From Ascidia mentula (taxonomy: Eukaryota > Chordata > Ascidiacea > Phlebobranchia > Ascidiidae), in the NCBI GenBank assembly GCA_947561715.1, contig OX387198.1, forward strand, positions 16,368,001-16,432,000: 64,000 nucleotides of DNA, in the 5' to 3' direction. Numbering within the stretch: position 1 is the first letter of the stretch; the number at the start of each line of letters is the position of its first letter. Both the position numbers and the translations under genes were made by a program. Of this stretch, positions 59,769 to 64,000 are shown piece by piece. The notes beneath the pieces are model-generated. The model made no database searches. It was not told where the DNA came from and worked only from the letters and a program-made list of their open reading frames with translations.

Positions 59769-61091
59769 GTAGCCGGGGAATGCCAATCTTAAGGCAACCA
59801 CTGCACTAATATTTCAAAAACTAACTGATGTTGAAAACGGTCTACGATATTGTTGTATATATTGCGTTAAAACGCACGTTCTAATAAATTTTGTTGCATG
59901 AATTCGTGTTCCTTAAAACCGCTACAAACCAGGTCAGCTTAGCTCATATGAAGCAAAAGGCATTTAAATAGGTACTCGAAAGGCTATATGGTCGTTTTTG
60001 TAATGCTAACTATGTCTGTTAAATCATGCGTTTTGTATGTAGAGTTACAATAAAATTCGTTGACAAAAAACACTGAAAAGGGTCTAATCTTACAGTCAAA
60101 TGCCAGTCTATGCACACAGGTTTATTGGGAACATTCTCCAACAGAATATATACATGGGAAATACACATTAGTGAAACGTCCGAAAGAGCAAAACAAAAGA
60201 CTTTTTGAGTTAATCTCGTCAGTAAACAGGAAATCAGCTATTCTTCTGGTTAGCCTGAAAATAAATAAATTAATTTTAAATGACATTCAAATCGCAAGCG
60301 GAAATTAATTGTATTTTGGGTGCGAAAAAAGATCTTTTCCGTCAAGGAAATAAGGATAAATAGTTTGTCCAATTTGATTTCGATAATTACGTGGAATCAT
60401 GAAAAATACCGCCAGATTTAAAACAAAGACTCTTCATGAAAAAAAAGCAAAAACTAACTGACCTAATTATTCAACCTTAAGTTATATAAAGGAAAACCTA
60501 AGTTTATCGTCGTTATGTTGTTTCTGATATATACATGCATATAAATATATATATTTCGCCTACAATCTGGCATCGTCAGTATCACTTTAGCGCTTAACAC
60601 ATAACATAAAAATAGAATGTTATGTTGAATATATCAGTTCCAAAAAACGTATTCCAGAAAATCAGATTACAACCTGTTTAAATGAATTTGAAAATGTGTT
60701 GTGAGAGCAATTAAGGGATTTTTACCATCGTTCGACAAATTATAAATATTTTAATTAAGAACAACTGTTAGCTTTCTTCAACATACAAGCAATTTGTTTG
60801 TAAGACCAATACTATTGCAACAACGATTAACTTCACACGAAGATCTGAGCTATCATCTTTAGCAGTACTCCAAACACTATAAATGTCAACTAACCAGGAA
60901 TTTTTCTGCATATAAATGGACAAACAGCACCGCTGGTTTGACAGTTTATGAAGCCCAAAATACCTTGGCAACCTAAAAATCACAGTAATGTTTGCAAAAA
61001 ATATTGTTTGTTTATTGTATGTTAAATACGGCAAACCAGTCGTAATGTCCGTAATCGGCAAACGTTGATTTACAGTGAGAAAACAATTATT
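59769..61091. other. Convergent 3' region between T3 and M3
   Basis: Matches T1 downstream sequence (24580-25420) and then 30142-30971. Contains the T3 poly(A) signal (59883-59888) and, on the minus strand, AATAAA at 61011-61016 for M3. Confidence 0.6.
61011..61016 (-). terminator. Poly(A) signal candidate of M3
   Basis: AATAAA on the minus strand about 76 bp past the M3 stop; the same word lies at 30891-30896 after M1. Confidence 0.45.
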
Positions 61092-63902
61092 TCATGCCCA
61101 AAATCTATCACCGCCATAACGGCACTTACGACAGGGTACTTGGCCGGGAATGGTCACAATTAAAGAAGCAAAAGGGCAATCTTTGCGCATATTAGGTTCA
61201 GTAGCGCCTTCTGGTCGCAGTTCCCTTTTCTTCTGCCTCCTCCTGTTCCTCATTAAATCCATTGTGGTGGTTTCTATTGGTGGAGGTTTGGTTGTGGTGC
61301 TTGTTGGAGGAACGAAGGTGGAGTAAAAGTTTCGGCCGTACCCCGGGACGCCACTGTTGCCGACCGTGGCCCCAACATGGGACGGGGGGGAGAATAATGG
61401 CTTTCTGTTCGACAATAAGAGGTTACTTAATATGGTCAAAATGTGGAAAGATTATTAAGTTTTGAAACAAACCAGCATTTTATGACGACTATGATGTGCG
61501 TAAAACACGGAATGATATAAACAGCTTTGTACACACTTCAATGCTCTAAGATATTATAACCCTAACATTTTATAATTCAAATAAAATTTAATCAATATGC
61601 GGAACTCAACTACAGCAAATGACATGAATTCCCGTTTTAATATGCATTTTATCTGAATTTTCGTGGAGCTTTTTTGTGCAAAAACAACATTTTCATGACC
61701 TAACAGTGTTAAGAAAAAAGCAAAAACTGTGTTTAAAAAAACGTTGTTCACGCAGAGAGTTTATATTCATGGCGCCCCTGCTTTCAAAAGAGCGCTTGTG
61801 TGACTTACGAGTAGCATTTTCCGTCGGAGCCGAGCAGTGGCCGCAACAAGGGACATCCGCAACCCGACTCACATATTCCGTTGCAACCAGTCACGTGACT
61901 GTAGAGGTGGTTGGTCTTCTGATACTGGCTTGCGAATGGGTGGAAGTTTATGGGGCTGTAATAGGGAAAGGCGACTTGAACCCTATTACAGTGATGCGGA
62001 CATGGCTTGCATGAGTAGTGGATCTGATTGAAGGGACAAGCTGCGAAAAATAGTATCACGATTATTTGTGTGGTGGTTTCAGGAAACCCTTGTTATGGGC
62101 ACGTTCTGTGTAGTTAGTGCCACTGTAAGTTAATATCACATATGTTTGCATGGGCTTACTCTTCCCGGCAAAGCAAGTGTACGAACTAAATGATGTTATT
62201 TTCGGTAAAGCAATATAATGTTATTTTAGCAGCACATAATGAAGCTAGTCTAAGCTCGCTAAAGCTCGTGCGACTAAAGTTTTTAATAGTCTGCTTTCTC
62301 TGTGTCAAACCGCCCCCACAATCACGTGAACACGAACCCCATATACCCCAGTTGGTGAGTTGAACTAAAAATTGTAAAAGTTCTGACATAACCAACAAAA
62401 AATTGTCAGAGAACTGATGAAATTTTGTTGGTGTTTTAAATGAGAAACAGAAACAATCAATCTCTGCACAGTTTTTAAGTTTTTGGTTCTAAGATTAACA
62501 TCTAAAGTATCGACAAAAACTTGCAATGACTTAAGATAGGTACGGGCTAACCAGATGTGGTTTAGTGCACTATGTAGCAAATGAAATGAAACTTACAGCA
62601 AGGCTGAATGTTACACCTCCTCATTTTTGAACGTTGAAAGTTGCACTTGGTCTGATCTTTAGATTCGACACAAGTGCGTGTTGTGTGTGGACTTCCACCT
62701 CCGCAAACTCTATCACATTCTCCCCAATCTCTCCACTCCGAGGTAACTGCGGGATTCGAGACAAATTTTACTGCGTTTTAGCAGTGTCCATATGGCGGGA
62801 AGTACTTGAAGAAAGGTGTGCCAACAAAATGAGTAAAAATGTAAAGGCGCCTCACTCATAAAAAGTGCCATGAAAAATGTTGGATCCTAACTTATTTTTT
62901 GTATTCGAGACATTTAAAAAATTGTTTTGTGAAGCTCAATTCGTTTATTCGTTAGTAAATTGCTTGAAACCTTGATGATAACAATAATACTTTACTGTGG
63001 TGGTTTAGTTGGCGACAAATATTTATATCCTGTACCACTGTAGACGGACAAGGGACAAATGTGAACAAACAGAGATTGAAAAGACGCACAAATTTCCAAA
63101 GCAGACTTACCACAGGCGCCAGTGTTGCAGGGCTTCTGTTGTATCTCCACCTTGTAACCGGTACCCTTCCAATAGCGCCTTATCAGGTCTAATGGAGACC
63201 TTCGACCATTAGACGACGGTCCACACCTATATGTGGGCACTTCCTGGCCACCGTTGGCAAGGCAACGTCGCGTGCGTTCCATCATACCACCGCCACAAAC
63301 TTTATCGCACTCCGTGTAGTTGGACCATTCCGTATACGCGTACCGCACCGGACCGGACCTGAAAGTAAACACAGTAATTATTAAACAGTAACAGTAAGCC
63401 GAGAAGAATTAATAATTACAAGACAGTTGAAAAATTGTGGATGAAGCACCAAACGTATGTTGTAATCGCAACCATGTACGGCCAAGTTTAAGAAAGACTA
63501 ACAGTAATTTGATCTGGATTTGGCACAATAATCTACCAACAATATATGCAAAACGATAGTGTTGTTCATCATATTCGTATGTACAACTGTCAGCACTTTT
63601 TGCAAAGAGGACTTCAACATTAAGATACCCTTTATAATAAGTTACATACTCCCACTGAAAATGCCAATCCCAACTGATACTCACACAAAACCTTTTCATA
63701 ACACTCCGTGTCAAATTACTATTAGGTTCACATGGAAACGAAACGATCAAGTGCATTTCCGTAAGTAATTGAAAGGAGCTCACGTTCTTTCACAATTACC
63801 GCCAATGCACTTGTATTGCACACAATTATGCAACCACCAACAAAAACTTACAAGGATGCACAGCAACATCAAAAATACAAATCCAAAGGGTGTGTAAAAC
63901 AT
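61092..63902 (-). CDS. Secreted TSR-TIL protein (M3)
   Basis: Minus-strand exons: 63852-63902 (signal peptide MFYTPFGFVFLMLLCIL, phase 0), 63503-63786 (94 residues, unknown), 63111-63358 (TSR, C type), 62597-62746 (TSR, A type), a third TSR exon starting at 62364 (FQLTNWGIWGSCSRDCGGG), 61809-62040 (TIL-type domain: ACPFNQIHYSCKPCPHHC ... GICESGCGCP ... GKCYS), and the last exon 61092-61404 (Thr/Pro linker, then CPFASLIV and CRKCRYGG). Joins agree in phase except between the third TSR and the TIL exon, where the end of the TSR exon and any half-exon (a candidate lies near 62090-62126) could not be settled. TSR and TIL domains alternate in SCO-spondin. Unlike M1, no stop or frameshift is seen. 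Confidence 0.7.
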
Positions 63903-64000
63903 TATTCGTTCTGTTGGCGCTTTGGACGTCTAGGTGAGGTTATTACATCAAAAATAACATGAACCTTACATGATGATGGTATAAGTATATATCCAAACGT

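Larger units (their letters stand above)
57007..64000 (+). repeat. Segmental duplication of 27365-33995
   Basis: The T3-M3 block matches the T2-M1 block along its length with small indels and one 470-bp gap in T2's 3' flank. It runs to the window's right edge, so its true end is not seen. Confidence 0.85.

Overview
This is animal nuclear DNA: the genes have short GT-AG introns, there is a cilium/flagellum gene (DRC7), secreted thrombospondin-type (TSR), Reeler and TIL domain genes, eukaryotic tRNA-Ile genes, a C2H2 zinc-finger exon, and BEL/Pao, Ty3/Gypsy and EnSpm/CACTA elements. The compact AT-rich layout suggests a marine invertebrate. A tunicate such as Ciona is my best guess, but nothing here proves it.

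Layout. 1-354: end of a zinc-finger gene with a broken third finger. 1959-8731: a BEL/Pao retroelement fossil with two 413-bp LTRs. 9160-10665: a secreted Reeler-domain gene (R1). 11550-20298: a giant non-coding inverted repeat with arms of about 4 kb and a 0.6-kb spacer. 20375-24579 and 25911-29934: two tandem copies (T1, T2) of a 12-13 exon secreted protein made of eight TSRs in the order ABC-ABC-AB. 30972-33730 (minus): a TSR-TIL gene copy (M1) carrying three lesions. 34540-36290: a Ty3/Gypsy pol fossil that abuts, and appears to cut, the DRC7 gene. 36280-40995: the C-terminal half of DRC7. 40060-46850: a threefold tandem repeat of the DRC7 3' end with six tRNA-Ile(AAT) genes and stray exon copies. 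47166-54339: a full-length, two-gene EnSpm/CACTA transposon. 55037-59768: a second Reeler gene (R3) fused at 57006/57007 to the 3' two thirds of a third TSR copy (T3). 61092-63902 (minus): a second TSR-TIL gene copy (M3) without the lesions of M1.

How it fits together. Three paralogous blocks (R, T, M) have been copied and rearranged. The R blocks match at 8732-11116 and 54613-57006. T1 and T2 are a direct duplication with a 5,536-bp offset. T2 plus M1 (27365-33995) matches T3 plus M3 (57007-64000). All the block genes encode predicted secreted proteins, so the locus looks like a young, actively diversifying cluster of extracellular TSR/Reeler/TIL proteins. Because the copies are so alike, uncollapsed haplotypes in the assembly are an alternative explanation for part of the duplication. 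Exon models were built by hand from splice sites, reading phase and agreement between copies.
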